Of a DNA stretch of 64,000 nt, positions 26,379 to 35,089 are shown piece after piece. Source of the DNA: JALEFZ01 sp039817415 (lineage in GTDB: Bacteria; Bacteroidota; Bacteroidia; J057); assembly GCA_039817415.1 (NCBI GenBank), contig JBCBVV010000022.1:1-64000 (forward strand). Reading direction: 5' to 3'. The notes under the pieces were generated by a model, which worked only from the letters and a program-made list of their open reading frames with translations, was not told where the DNA came from and ran no database searches. How positions within the stretch are numbered: the first letter of the stretch is position 1; each line of letters opens with the position of its first letter. The position numbers and the translations under genes are program-made.

Positions 26379-28238
26379 TTACCAGTTAGGTTTGATCATG
26401 AATGTCATTTTTTGATTTCCCAAAAAGAAGAATCGTGAAGATTCTACGATGTTGGTGTAACCTTTCCAACTGGTATAATATTGATCTCGATGATGATGCC
26501 ATACCTTATCCCAATAGCGGTAAGGGCAAGAGCCGTCATGGTCAAGAACTTTGGTCGTTTTACAGTTTTTTCCTCCCCAATCGATCCTTGTCAGGGTGCT
26601 AGTTGTTTCGAAGAAGGTGTGGGTCGCCTTCATAGTTGACTCCTTTCCGTAGGTGGCACTAGCCTTAATGGTAGATCCCCCCTTCCACTTTTTGAGGAAT
26701 CCCCCAATTGTTCCAGCATAATAGTTGATGTATCGAGCACCGAATACCGCCTTTGCCCCAGCATCTCGCCAGGCAATGTTCATATTGGAACCCCAGCAAT
26801 TGGTTTGGAAAACCATCCTGATAGGAAATTTTCTATAGCCTCTTATCGGACACAAAGCCTTGGTTAGGTCATTTGCGGTTACGAGTCCATCTGTTTTCCA
26901 GTTTAGTTTTGGGTTTTTTCCGTGATTGCTACTCTTTTGAAGGCTGATGCCATATCGACTGCCATGGGTGATGATAAACACGTCAATATAATAACCTTCT
27001 GAGGCGAGCTGAATAAGGTAGCGGTATAAGTTGAACTCGGTGGCAGCAGCTTTTACATCAGGTTGAGGAAGGTCTTTCCCATAAGGGACATTGGTGAGCA
27101 AAACCGATTTGCTATAGCCTTTGATCATCTCCTCTTCTTGAACGTAGGCTTGTTGAAGCAAACGGACAAAGTCAGGATCATCATTGTAGAAGACAATCAA
27201 TGAAGCTTTTTTGGTAGGGGTCGGAAAGGTCCCATTCTGTGGGCCATAACAATTCCTCTTTGTATGTGGACCTTGGTGGGGGGTTCTAAATCGAATGACT
27301 TCTGTCCATCCTCTCAACCAATTTTTGGTTTCAAAGGTAATTTCCCCTAAGTCTCCATCAGCTTTGATCTTACGGTGAAGCACCCTATTGTCTAATTCGT
27401 TTTTAAACATCAAATGAAGGCTTCTCCCATTGTAGAATGGCTTGGCCATGGTCCATCCCTTTTTAAAGTCCTTGCTAAATCTGAGATCCTTGAAGGTCCC
27501 ATTTCCGAATCTTCGTATTTCAGTTTTTCCATTATTCTTATCCATAGAGATCAGATATAGATACTGTCCCATTTGATAGGTATCCAGACTGGTCATGCGT
27601 CGAGTGAGGGTGAAATATTTCTTTTTGGCCTCTATGAATTTTCCGCCAGCGGTAAGTGGGATGGTCATCGCAGAACCCGTAGAGGTTTTGTATGCGAGCA
27701 AGTAGGTCGTCTGATCTTTGGTTCTGAAAAAGTGAAATTGGTCGTAGTCTCCTCTGGTTCCTTTTTGGGTAGAATACCCCATCTTTCCTTCCTTGGTAAG
27801 CTGTTTCACTTCGTAGGCCCATTTTCCATTGTTCATCTTTCTGAGGGTCATGATGCGAAAACTGCTCCCTTGAGAAGCACGGAAAGGGAGAGCGTATTCG
27901 AATAGTTTTTTTCTATCATCGACTTTTTCCCCTAGGGTTCCATTGTCATTGATTTTATTGATGACGACTCGATTCGATTTGGAAAAGTTTTTCCCAACTT
28001 TGGTATTCCGCACAAGGTATCGTCTCCATTTACCGTTTTCATCCTTTACCTGAAACACATGGAATTCATGGAACCTTGTGCTGCGATATCCCTCGTCGAC
28101 TTTCGTTCCTGGGGTGCTTTTTCCGTTGACATTAAAGGTTCGTGTGAATCCATTGTCAGCATTGTAGAGCATGATGAATTCAGCTCCTTTGGCTGTAAAA
28201 CAACCTATTAGGAGGAGGGATAGAAGAATATGTTTCAT
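26379..28238 (-). CDS. secreted propeller-like protein with caspase-fold-like His/Cys domain
   Basis: A 619-aa protein with a signal peptide (about 1-19). Residues 20-320 contain about six repeats of 45-52 residues, each with a hydrophobic strand, a Gly turn and a closing W-T/F-H/R-F strand, resembling tectonin- or tachylectin-type propellers. The C-terminal part has a first beta strand (345-351), then I-I-T-H-G-S with His425 after a hydrophobic strand, and V-F-Q-T-N-C-W-G with Cys481 after the next one. His-Gly then Cys at strand ends is the plan of clan CD cysteine peptidases (caspases, legumain, gingipains). The protein is strongly basic. Peptidase activity is inferred, not shown. Its start is 6 bp from the upstream paralogue stop. 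Confidence 0.75.
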   Translation of the reverse strand: MKHILLSLLLIGCFTAKGAEFIMLYNADNGFTRTFNVNGKSTPGTKVDEGYRSTRFHEFHVFQVKDENGKWRRYLVRNTKVGKNFSKSNRVVINKINDNGTLGEKVDDRKKLFEYALPFRASQGSSFRIMTLRKMNNGKWAYEVKQLTKEGKMGYSTQKGTRGDYDQFHFFRTKDQTTYLLAYKTSTGSAMTIPLTAGGKFIEAKKKYFTLTRRMTSLDTYQMGQYLYLISMDKNNGKTEIRRFGNGTFKDLRFSKDFKKGWTMAKPFYNGRSLHLMFKNELDNRVLHRKIKADGDLGEITFETKNWLRGWTEVIRFRTPHQGPHTKRNCYGPQNGTFPTPTKKASLIVFYNDDPDFVRLLQQAYVQEEEMIKGYSKSVLLTNVPYGKDLPQPDVKAAATEFNLYRYLIQLASEGYYIDVFIITHGSRYGISLQKSSNHGKNPKLNWKTDGLVTANDLTKALCPIRGYRKFPIRMVFQTNCWGSNMNIAWRDAGAKAVFGARYINYYAGTIGGFLKKWKGGSTIKASATYGKESTMKATHTFFETTSTLTRIDWGGKNCKTTKVLDHDGSCPYRYWDKVWHHHRDQYYTSWKGYTNIVESSRFFFLGNQKMTFMIKPNW

Positions 28239-28244
28239 GCTTCT

Positions 28245-29093
28245 TTACTTATTGTTGAGGGTTAGGGTAGTCGAACGGCCAGAAACGGCTTTCAAAGATC
28301 TTGATTCATAAGGAGGATTGCCCGGCATGTCCATTTTTCCAGCCCAAATAACCTGCACACGATATGTACCTGGAGGAAGGGCAGGAATTTTAGCTACTCC
28401 TCGTTTTTGTGAATCCAGAACGGGCTTGATCACTTCTTTTGTCTTTCCTCCGCTAAGGTATACCCTATATAGATGGCAGTCTTTGCAGTTAGGTAAGATT
28501 ACTTTGGATGGTTTGGAGTAGTTGGGTCTGGGATTTTTGGAAGGGATTGATCCCGTCTTGCTATTAGATTTCCCTTTCTTAACAGAGGTGGAGGGTCTTG
28601 GCTTGGGCCCTGGACTGTTATCAGGCAACTCAATTTTTTCACCTGTGATAACAAATTCTTTGGGGGTAGGAACCACAGATTTACTTTTTCTAGAAAAGGT
28701 CAAGGTCTTATTGGACTTCTCCTGAGTTTGGGTATTGACGATTTGTGTCTCGATCATCAAAAGTCCTGAATTGCCCCTTGGCATAATGGTCATTCTATAG
28801 CCTTTGTTGGACTTGGCGATCACAAATTTGGTGGTCAAGACGACTCCATCGGCTTTTTTGACGACTTTGACTTGCTTGGAAATAATGTTACAAGGATGCT
28901 TCTGACCGGGGCATATATCATGAAAAACAGCCTTTAATTGACCTGCTTGGCTTCCAGTAGAAATCTCAACTTTCTGGAAGATATTTCTGGAACTGCTGGA
29001 AACCCATGTTCCTTTGTACCAATTGACGTCTTGTGCCAAAAGGGTGAACGGAAGTAATAAGAGGGCAAAGAGAATGGTTGGTTTAGCGTTCAT
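28245..29093 (-). CDS. secreted protein, paralogue 1 of the protease-flanking pair
   Basis: From the ATG at 29093 the protein has 282 aa, equal to its paralogue at 25366-26214, with a signal peptide ending L-L-A-Q; a longer frame to 29144 is unlikely. It has the same three parts: an N-terminal domain opening with V-N-W-Y-K-G-T-W and holding C-P-G-Q-K-H-P-C, a basic Pro/Ser/Lys linker (about 140-195), and a C-terminal beta domain with C-K-D-C and L-P-P-G-T-Y-R-V-Q-V-I-W-A-G-K. The C-domain resembles small Ig-like or carboxypeptidase-regulatory modules. It is first in a two-gene unit with the propeller/caspase-like gene, 6 bp away. Confidence 0.77.
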   Translation of the reverse strand: MNAKPTILFALLLLPFTLLAQDVNWYKGTWVSSSSRNIFQKVEISTGSQAGQLKAVFHDICPGQKHPCNIISKQVKVVKKADGVVLTTKFVIAKSNKGYRMTIMPRGNSGLLMIETQIVNTQTQEKSNKTLTFSRKSKSVVPTPKEFVITGEKIELPDNSPGPKPRPSTSVKKGKSNSKTGSIPSKNPRPNYSKPSKVILPNCKDCHLYRVYLSGGKTKEVIKPVLDSQKRGVAKIPALPPGTYRVQVIWAGKMDMPGNPPYESRSLKAVSGRSTTLTLNNK

Positions 29094-29212
29094 CGTGTAT
29101 TGCTTTATGTGATTTCTCCATGAGTCGGAGATAGGGCAACTCAATCAACACATGAGCATGCCTTCATAAAAGATAACGATGTTTTAGAGGAAAATTTGAA
29201 TTCGGGATTTGT

Positions 29213-30802
29213 CTATTCCCGAACAGGCTCTACCATGATTACGCGCTCTCGGTCAACGGCTACCATACCAGGGGGATCGCCCTTTCTTTTGCGAATGTAT
29301 TTTCTAGGAGTGTAAAGGACAGGGACTAAGGTGTCCGTTTTCCTTTTAGAATAGAAGGCGGCTAACTGAGCAGCATATTCAAGTACCTCCTCTGGAAGGT
29401 CTTTTCCTGCTCTGTGCCTGATCACTACATGAGATCCACTTACATCTTTGGCGTGCAGCCAAGTATCGTTTTTGTTCGCAAATTTAAAGCTCAGCTCGTC
29501 ATTGTTTCTGGCATTTTTCCCTACAAATATCTCATAGCCAGATTTTTTGAAGTGTCTGAACGGGGATTTTTCAACTTCCGCTTCCTTCATCTCTCTTCGA
29601 AACCTCTTGTTAAAGGTCTTCATGTTTTTGAGCTCTATGGGGTCAAAGCCCATTTGGCCAAATTCAATATCAGCAGGATGGGGCAATTGCCGAAAGGCTT
29701 CATAATCTTCCTCCGCCTGAAGGAACTTATTCTCAATATCCTCTAGTTGTTCCTTTAAATAAAGTAGCCTCGACCGGCGGGTTTTGTGTTTGTCGTAATA
29801 CCTTTTGGCATTTTCCTGTGGATTCAGTTTTGGGTCCAGTTTGATCGTAATGGTCTCATCCTTGTAGAAGTCAAAGAGGCTAACTTTTTTGGCGTTGGCT
29901 TCCATGGCGTGTAGGTTGGCCATGATGATGTGCCCGATTTCTTCTGGATTTCGCTCGTTTTCGAGTTGCTCAATATTTTTGAGATAGGATTCGTAGACCT
30001 TTTTATACTTTTTAAGAGGTTTGGAGATTTCCCTGTCTACTGCTTTGAACTGAATTTTATAGGAGCTTTGCTGGAAAGTGTACTTGAGCCATTGTTGGAG
30101 AGCTTGTTCGACTCCTTTGATCCTTTGTTGAGGAAGGTCTGGGGAGGGAGGGAAGAGGTAGAATTTGATCTTTTCTTTTTCCTTGACAATGAAGTAGGTA
30201 TCGTCCTTATATTCTTGTAACAATGATCGAAAAGCTTCAGGAAAATCTTTTCCCTGCTCCATCATGGACAGCACTCTTTTCGCAGCGTATTTCTCATAAA
30301 TAGGAGAAATCATTTTGAGACGCTCAACAATGGCTTTTTCATTTGTTTCAAGAGCTTCTGACTCCAGTTCAGGTGAATAGGGCCCTTCAGCCTCCTCGAA
30401 ATGCCAATCTTCTTCCTTCTGTTTATTAAATACATCTATAATTTCCCCCTTTCTTCTGAGCATGATATTGGCTTTGAGGCCATGCATTTTGAAAATCAAT
30501 TCATGCTGGTTGCTAAAATGCATGATGAGAATCCTTTCAAAAGGGACGACAGTAATATTTTCTAATCGTAGCTCAATTGCATCAGGGAAGAGATTAACCA
30601 CATTTTTGCGGGCCTTGGAATAGGATGGAAGGGCTACCAGAAAAGTCTGTGGTGTATGACATCCCACTCGTAAATAGGTGCCTTCCAGTTCTAGTATCAG
30701 CTCATTTTTGTTTTGGGAAAAGGCAGAGAGAATGCGTTCACCTTTGTGGCGTTGGAGAAGAAGTTCTCCTAATCGAACCAATGTATAATGATGAAAGTGC
30801 AT
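29213..30802 (-). CDS. NFACT-family protein (RqcH/FbpA-like)
   Basis: A 529-aa protein with an N-terminal NFACT-N-like domain, a long central coiled coil (about 250-370) and a C-terminal NFACT-R/DUF814 domain with W-L-H-A-K-D-V-S-G-S-H-V near 455. RqcH relatives bind stalled 50S-peptidyl-tRNA complexes and add alanine tails. The site equivalent to the Asp-Arg pair needed for tailing in RqcH seems to read Glu89-Arg90 (P-F-E-R-I-L) here, a conservative change. This Bacteroidota form is shorter than the usual ~570 aa and its tailing activity is uncertain. It is divergent from tsaB. Confidence 0.85.
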   Translation of the reverse strand: MHFHHYTLVRLGELLLQRHKGERILSAFSQNKNELILELEGTYLRVGCHTPQTFLVALPSYSKARKNVVNLFPDAIELRLENITVVPFERILIMHFSNQHELIFKMHGLKANIMLRRKGEIIDVFNKQKEEDWHFEEAEGPYSPELESEALETNEKAIVERLKMISPIYEKYAAKRVLSMMEQGKDFPEAFRSLLQEYKDDTYFIVKEKEKIKFYLFPPSPDLPQQRIKGVEQALQQWLKYTFQQSSYKIQFKAVDREISKPLKKYKKVYESYLKNIEQLENERNPEEIGHIIMANLHAMEANAKKVSLFDFYKDETITIKLDPKLNPQENAKRYYDKHKTRRSRLLYLKEQLEDIENKFLQAEEDYEAFRQLPHPADIEFGQMGFDPIELKNMKTFNKRFRREMKEAEVEKSPFRHFKKSGYEIFVGKNARNNDELSFKFANKNDTWLHAKDVSGSHVVIRHRAGKDLPEEVLEYAAQLAAFYSKRKTDTLVPVLYTPRKYIRKRKGDPPGMVAVDRERVIMVEPVRE

Positions 30803-30927
30803 GATGTAGGTGGCCGCTCAACGAAAGAATGGGTGCTTTGGGATGATACCGAGGGGTAAAGATGAACCTTATCTCCTAACGAAAAAAGTCAAGTTAGGGT
30901 TTGAGATAATTATTCTAACTTTGGTGT

Positions 30928-31650
30928 ATGAAACAGAAGGAAGAGCAGGGACCCTTGATTCTTATGATGGAAACGGCCACAAATGTGGGTTCCGTTGGAT
31001 TGTATGCAGGCGAAGAATGTTTAGGGCATGTGGATATCAGAAAGGGTAGGTTACACGCCAAATTATTGCTTCCGTTGGTTAAAGATCTCCTGCAAAAACT
31101 GTCTGTTTCTCCCGCGGATTTGGCAGCAATAGCGGTGAGCAAAGGACCTGGTTCTTACACGGGTCTACGTGTAGGCGTATCTACAGCGAAAGGGCTGTGC
31201 ATGGCCTTGGATAAACCCTTGATGTCCCTGAATAGCTTGGAAGTCTTGGCATGGCAGGTTGAGGAAGTGGCCCGAAAATTAAACGCCTTTGTAGCTCCCA
31301 TGATAGATGCAAGGAGAATGGAAGTGTATACGGCCCTTTATTCCCCTTCTATGACCAAAGTGGAGGAGATTCATGCGCACATTCTTGACGAACATTCCTT
31401 TCAAGAGCCATTAAGTAAGGAGAAAATCATCTTTGTAGGGGATGGGGCTGCTAAGGCAGAATCTCTCTTTTCTTCTCATCCTAATGCTTTGGTCCTAAAA
31501 GAAGTCCTTTCTTCTACATCATCATTAGGGAAACCGCTCAATTCTAAACTTCAGGAGAATCAATTTGAGGACCTTGTAACCTTTGAACCTTTTTATTTGA
31601 AGGATTTCGTAGCCACCAAACCCAAGGATAGGTTAAAGGAAACTCGCTGA
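30928..31650 (+). CDS. tsaB: tRNA threonylcarbamoyladenosine biosynthesis protein TsaB
   Basis: A 240-aa ASKHA-fold protein, the TsaB partner that supports TsaD in making t6A37 on ANN-decoding tRNAs. The N-terminus has the expected M-E-T-A-T-N-V-G-S-V-G-L strand, followed by H-A-K-L-L-L-P-L near 48 and the family block G-P-G-S-Y-T-G-L-R-V-G near 73-83. Its length is normal. It is transcribed divergently from the NFACT gene and converges on the DUF445 gene. Confidence 0.92.
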   Translation: MKQKEEQGPLILMMETATNVGSVGLYAGEECLGHVDIRKGRLHAKLLLPLVKDLLQKLSVSPADLAAIAVSKGPGSYTGLRVGVSTAKGLCMALDKPLMSLNSLEVLAWQVEEVARKLNAFVAPMIDARRMEVYTALYSPSMTKVEEIHAHILDEHSFQEPLSKEKIIFVGDGAAKAESLFSSHPNALVLKEVLSSTSSLGKPLNSKLQENQFEDLVTFEPFYLKDFVATKPKDRLKETR

Positions 31651-31679
31651 GAATGAATAGATGGGGTGTATAGGAAACC

Positions 31680-32960
31680 CTAGCCCATAATACTACCCCC
31701 AAAGACCAGTAGCATCTGCATCATTCCAGCCCCAAGTCCAAGCAGGGCCCCTACAAGGATTAATTTCCACTCATCTTTTTGGAATACAGGTCTCAGGAAA
31801 CTGACAAATTCTGTAGGTCCTAAGCCTTGCATACGGGATTTTAAGGTGTGCTCTATGTCCAGCGCCTCTTCAGCATAGCCGAAGATATGCTTGATGGAGC
31901 GCGGCAATTCATCGACGAAACGTTGGGCAATCTGATTCTTGACTTTAACGTATTTTTTGGTGCCTTGGGTAAGCTGGAATAGAGGTTTGGACATACCTGC
32001 AATTTCATCAATGGCCTTTTTAACCTGAAGCTGAACCATATGCATAAGTCGTTCAGAAGTAGGACCATTGATCATTTTCTGGAAGATTTGTTCCGATGTC
32101 AAAATCCGTTGAGCGACGATCTTAGCATACTCTTCTGCCACTTCCATCTGTCTTTTGATAAAGAGTCCTTGGATGGTAAACATGCCGATTTTTCTAGGAC
32201 GTAGAGGAACAAAGATCATTCTTAGGGCCAAGTAGTTGGTTGCCCATCCCACCAATAAGCCTGCAAAAGGAAGGGTCCATGCGGCTAACTCTTGGGATAC
32301 CCCCATGCCGAGTTGGAGAAAAAGGAACAGTCCCATTTGAAGCAAGCCAAAGAGGAAGCCAAAGTATAGGCCAGATCGTTCAATAAACCTGAACTCCTTG
32401 TCACCCACCCGAAGGAATATCTGGTTGAGCAGTTCTCTATCGGTTTCGAGGGCCTCGATCACCATGGCTTTTAAGTCGAAGAGGTCGGTGATATTGACCT
32501 TTATGTCTTCCATGAGCTTTTCTACCGCTACAGGTAGGCCAAGGGACATGCGCTGGTAAATGGTATTCTTGATGAGGTTAGGCGCGGATTCCCAAATGAC
32601 CGGAGCTTCCTTTTCCATTACCTCTCCTACAATCTCAATAGATAGCCTATTGAGCGCAGGTTCCATTTCTTCGGCAACACGTTCTGGATCAATCTGTTCG
32701 AAGCGATCTTCGATGGTAATGAGTTTCTCGGTAAGGAGATCAACCGCCTTACCCGCCATTTCTCCAGCTTTATTAGGAATAATTCCTTGCCAGCCAATGA
32801 AGCCTACCCCTATAAATTCAAGTGGGTAGAAGGTCATTTTTAAGGCGATTACATTGGTAGCCCAGCCTACAATCGCAGAGATAATAGGGATGGAAGCATA
32901 CTTCCAGAAATCAGCCGAAGAAACAACTTCAAGAAGGTATTCCCACATATGGAGGGTCAA
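31680..32960 (-). CDS. DUF445 family membrane protein
   Basis: A 426-aa protein with a duplicated half: each half begins with a hydrophobic helix then G-W-A-T-N-[VY]-[IL]-A-L-[KR]-M, seen at about residues 33-43 and 238-248. This is the hallmark of DUF445/YheB-like proteins. Two or more further helices are in the centre (about 200-235) and at the extreme C-terminus (about 400-424). The region between has amphipathic helices resembling apolipoprotein repeats. The function is not established. It is a single gene convergent with tsaB. Confidence 0.85.
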   Translation of the reverse strand: MTLHMWEYLLEVVSSADFWKYASIPIISAIVGWATNVIALKMTFYPLEFIGVGFIGWQGIIPNKAGEMAGKAVDLLTEKLITIEDRFEQIDPERVAEEMEPALNRLSIEIVGEVMEKEAPVIWESAPNLIKNTIYQRMSLGLPVAVEKLMEDIKVNITDLFDLKAMVIEALETDRELLNQIFLRVGDKEFRFIERSGLYFGFLFGLLQMGLFLFLQLGMGVSQELAAWTLPFAGLLVGWATNYLALRMIFVPLRPRKIGMFTIQGLFIKRQMEVAEEYAKIVAQRILTSEQIFQKMINGPTSERLMHMVQLQVKKAIDEIAGMSKPLFQLTQGTKKYVKVKNQIAQRFVDELPRSIKHIFGYAEEALDIEHTLKSRMQGLGPTEFVSFLRPVFQKDEWKLILVGALLGLGAGMMQMLLVFGGSIMG

Positions 32961-33051
32961 ATGGTGTTTTGTTTGTGCAAACTAAGAAAAACTGCCCAAA
33001 ATGTTGAGTAGAAGGGAAATTGAGTGATAGGAAGAAGGGGAGTAGAGGTAT

Positions 33052-33080
33052 AAAAAAATCCCGACCAATGGGCCGGGATT
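33052..33080 (-). terminator. terminator of the lipocalin-like lipoprotein gene
   Basis: AATCCCG (33057-33063) pairs with CGGGATT (33074-33080), with further pairs inside one mismatch. Seven T follow on the minus strand. It is 25 bp past the stop at 33105. Confidence 0.75.
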
Positions 33081-33104
33081 GCAAAAGCATATCTTGTGTA
33101 GACC

Positions 33105-33536
33105 TTAGTCCACCTCAAGGCGGATTTCAGTAGAATCTCCAGTATCTCTCAACCAAAACTCAGACTGAGTTAGTCGAAGGATCTCGAATTCAAGATTTCT
33201 TGGTACTGGGATAATTGTATTAGAAGTAAGGTCTAGTTCGAAGATGGTCTCATCATTGTCTAGGTCCCATGTTCCGGTGTAGTTAATGGGTACTTCTAGC
33301 AATTCTAGGATAACATCGGCTTCTTTGTCATCCTCGAAGGAGAATGCAGCTTCATCCCATGCGTCGGTAACATCATTACCTGCGCTATCAGTTGCAGAAA
33401 CAACTTCCCAATCCTGAGCAACACGGGCCGTAGCAGATTGCAAGCTCACAAAAGGCCCTTCCGGATATTTACAGCTAGAAAGACCGGCTGCTATCAGGAT
33501 ACTCAAACATACTGTTACGAAAGTTTTGCGTGTCAT
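33105..33536 (-). CDS. small predicted lipoprotein, lipocalin-like
   Basis: A 143-aa protein whose signal sequence ends A-G-L-S-S-C, predicting lipidation at Cys22. The mature part is beta-rich with a Y-T-G-T-W-D-L-D-N-D-E strand-turn motif and short alternating strands, as in lipocalin-like lipoproteins that are frequent in Bacteroidota. No ligand can be inferred. It is monocistronic, with its own terminator, and divergent from gapA. Confidence 0.75.
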   Translation of the reverse strand: MTRKTFVTVCLSILIAAGLSSCKYPEGPFVSLQSATARVAQDWEVVSATDSAGNDVTDAWDEAAFSFEDDKEADVILELLEVPINYTGTWDLDNDETIFELDLTSNTIIPVPRNLEFEILRLTQSEFWLRDTGDSTEIRLEVD

Positions 33537-33693
33537 AAAGTTAATAGTTGGTTTTACTTTCCACTTAGAAACGATGATGGGGATAATTTAGTGTCTGTCG
33601 TACCAAGGACAATGATCAAAATCAGGGGTTGCATGACAAATATTTGTTGAAATTCTTGATAATCAGCATGTATATTTGAATCGCTCTCCTCTA

Positions 33694-33723
33694 TTGTTTT
33701 TCAAATTGCGCCTTTCTATTTTG
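33694..33723 (+). promoter_or_regulatory. putative promoter of gapA
   Basis: TTG at 33694-33696 and TATTTTG at 33717-33723 are 20 bp apart, close to the Bacteroidota TTG / TAnnTTTG pattern. The start codon is 44 bp further on. A second -7-like box, TATATTTG, lies upstream at 33671-33678. Confidence 0.5.
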
Positions 33724-33767
33724 CGCGCGCTGAAACACATGTATTTTTTCACCTCAACAATAGATTT

Positions 33768-34769
33768 ATGGCAATTAAAGTCGGCATCAATGGTTTTGGT
33801 CGTATTGGCCGCCTGGTTTTTCGTGCATTACTCGACAGACCTGATGTAGAGATCGTAAAGATCAACGATCTGACTGACAACAGAACGCTTGCTCAGCTCT
33901 TGAAATTTGACTCTATCCACGGAAAGTTTCAGGGAACTGTTTCTTTCGATGATGAGTCTCTGACTGTGAATGGCCAGCGTATTTTGGCGAGTTCTGAGAG
34001 AAATCCTGAAGATTTGGGTTGGGGAGATCTCGGAGTAGACGTAGTAGTTGAATCTACTGGTGTCTTCCGTACCCGTGAAAAAGCCGGTCTTCACCTGAAT
34101 GCTGGTGCCAAGAAAGTAGTTATCTCTGCTCCTGCAAAAGGTGAAGTAGATGCTACTGTAGTATTAGGTGTGAACGATGACGTTCTGACAGCTGATATGA
34201 AGGTAATCTCCAATGCTTCTTGTACCACCAACTGCTTGGCTCCTATGGCCAAGGTGTTGAATGACAAATTTGGAATCCAGAGTGGCTTCATGACCACCAT
34301 CCACGCATATACAGCTGATCAGCGTATCCAAGACGCTCCTCACTCTGACCTGCGTCGTGCTCGTGCCGCTGCAGTAAACATCGTACCCACCACAACGGGT
34401 GCTGCTGTTGCTGTAGGATTGGTTCTTCCTGAATTGAAAGGAAAACTCGACGGAATCGCCGCTCGTGTGCCTGTACCAGATGGTTCTTTGACTGACCTTA
34501 CTGTCATCCTTGATAAGGTTGTTACAGCTGAGGAAGTAAATGCAGCTATGAAGGAAGCTTCTGAGACTTACATGAAAGGTATTCTTGAGTACTCCGAAGA
34601 TCCATTGGTAAGTACTGACATCGTTGGAAACCCACACTCTAACATCTTCGACGCCCCTATGACCAAGGTTATGGGGAATATGGTAAAAGTCGTAGGATGG
34701 TATGACAATGAGTGGGGATACTCTAGCCGTGTAGCGGATCTTTTGGTTAAAATGGCCAAGCTTTCCTAA
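33768..34769 (+). CDS. gapA: glyceraldehyde-3-phosphate dehydrogenase, type I
   Basis: A 333-aa glycolytic enzyme that oxidises glyceraldehyde-3-phosphate to 1,3-bisphosphoglycerate. The N-terminal Rossmann motif is G-I-N-G-F-G-R-I-G-R at 6-15. The catalytic loop A-S-C-T-T-N-C has Cys152, and the base is His179 in T-T-I-H-A. Asp34 at the end of the second strand favours NAD. The length is standard. Codon use is more uniform than its neighbours, as expected for a highly expressed gene. It is flanked by a promoter and a strong 12-bp-stem terminator, so it is a single-gene unit. Confidence 0.97.
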   Translation: MAIKVGINGFGRIGRLVFRALLDRPDVEIVKINDLTDNRTLAQLLKFDSIHGKFQGTVSFDDESLTVNGQRILASSERNPEDLGWGDLGVDVVVESTGVFRTREKAGLHLNAGAKKVVISAPAKGEVDATVVLGVNDDVLTADMKVISNASCTTNCLAPMAKVLNDKFGIQSGFMTTIHAYTADQRIQDAPHSDLRRARAAAVNIVPTTTGAAVAVGLVLPELKGKLDGIAARVPVPDGSLTDLTVILDKVVTAEEVNAAMKEASETYMKGILEYSEDPLVSTDIVGNPHSNIFDAPMTKVMGNMVKVVGWYDNEWGYSSRVADLLVKMAKLS

Positions 34770-34794
34770 GACACTTGATAAGTTTTATGATACC

Positions 34795-34829
34795 ATAGGG
34801 GGACAAGTAATTGTTCCCCTATTTTTTTA
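34795..34829 (+). terminator. gapA terminator
   Basis: A 12-bp stem (34795-34806 with 34811-34822, one G-U pair, 4-nt GTAA loop) is followed by a run of T. It is 26 bp after the gapA stop. Confidence 0.9.
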
Positions 34830-35089
34830 TAGTTAAGTGTCTCATTTGTCCAGAAAAATATTCGACTTTCTCTTCCAAAAACTTAAAAGGCGATGTGAGA
34901 GCTGTAAATGTATTTGTTCCCGAATAGGTAGAGTTGGAAATACTAACCTAAGGCTCTTTTTTGATTGAGGGTATTTTGTTTCCTTGTTCGTAGGATAGCA
35001 TCTAGGCTTGAATTGATCAGATGAACATTTATTTAGACAAGTAAAGATAAAAGTACGCATACGTGCATATTCCTTTTTATCCCTATACC
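34830..35089. other. intergenic region, nothing recognised
   Basis: About 260 AT-rich bases lie between the gapA terminator and the next start codon. They presumably include that gene's promoter. I see no repeat, structured RNA or credible small gene. Confidence 0.4.

Noticed and set aside
34164..34637. 157-residue minus-strand frame inside gapA
   Set aside because: It lies fully within a strongly supported housekeeping gene and reads as the shadow of its codons.
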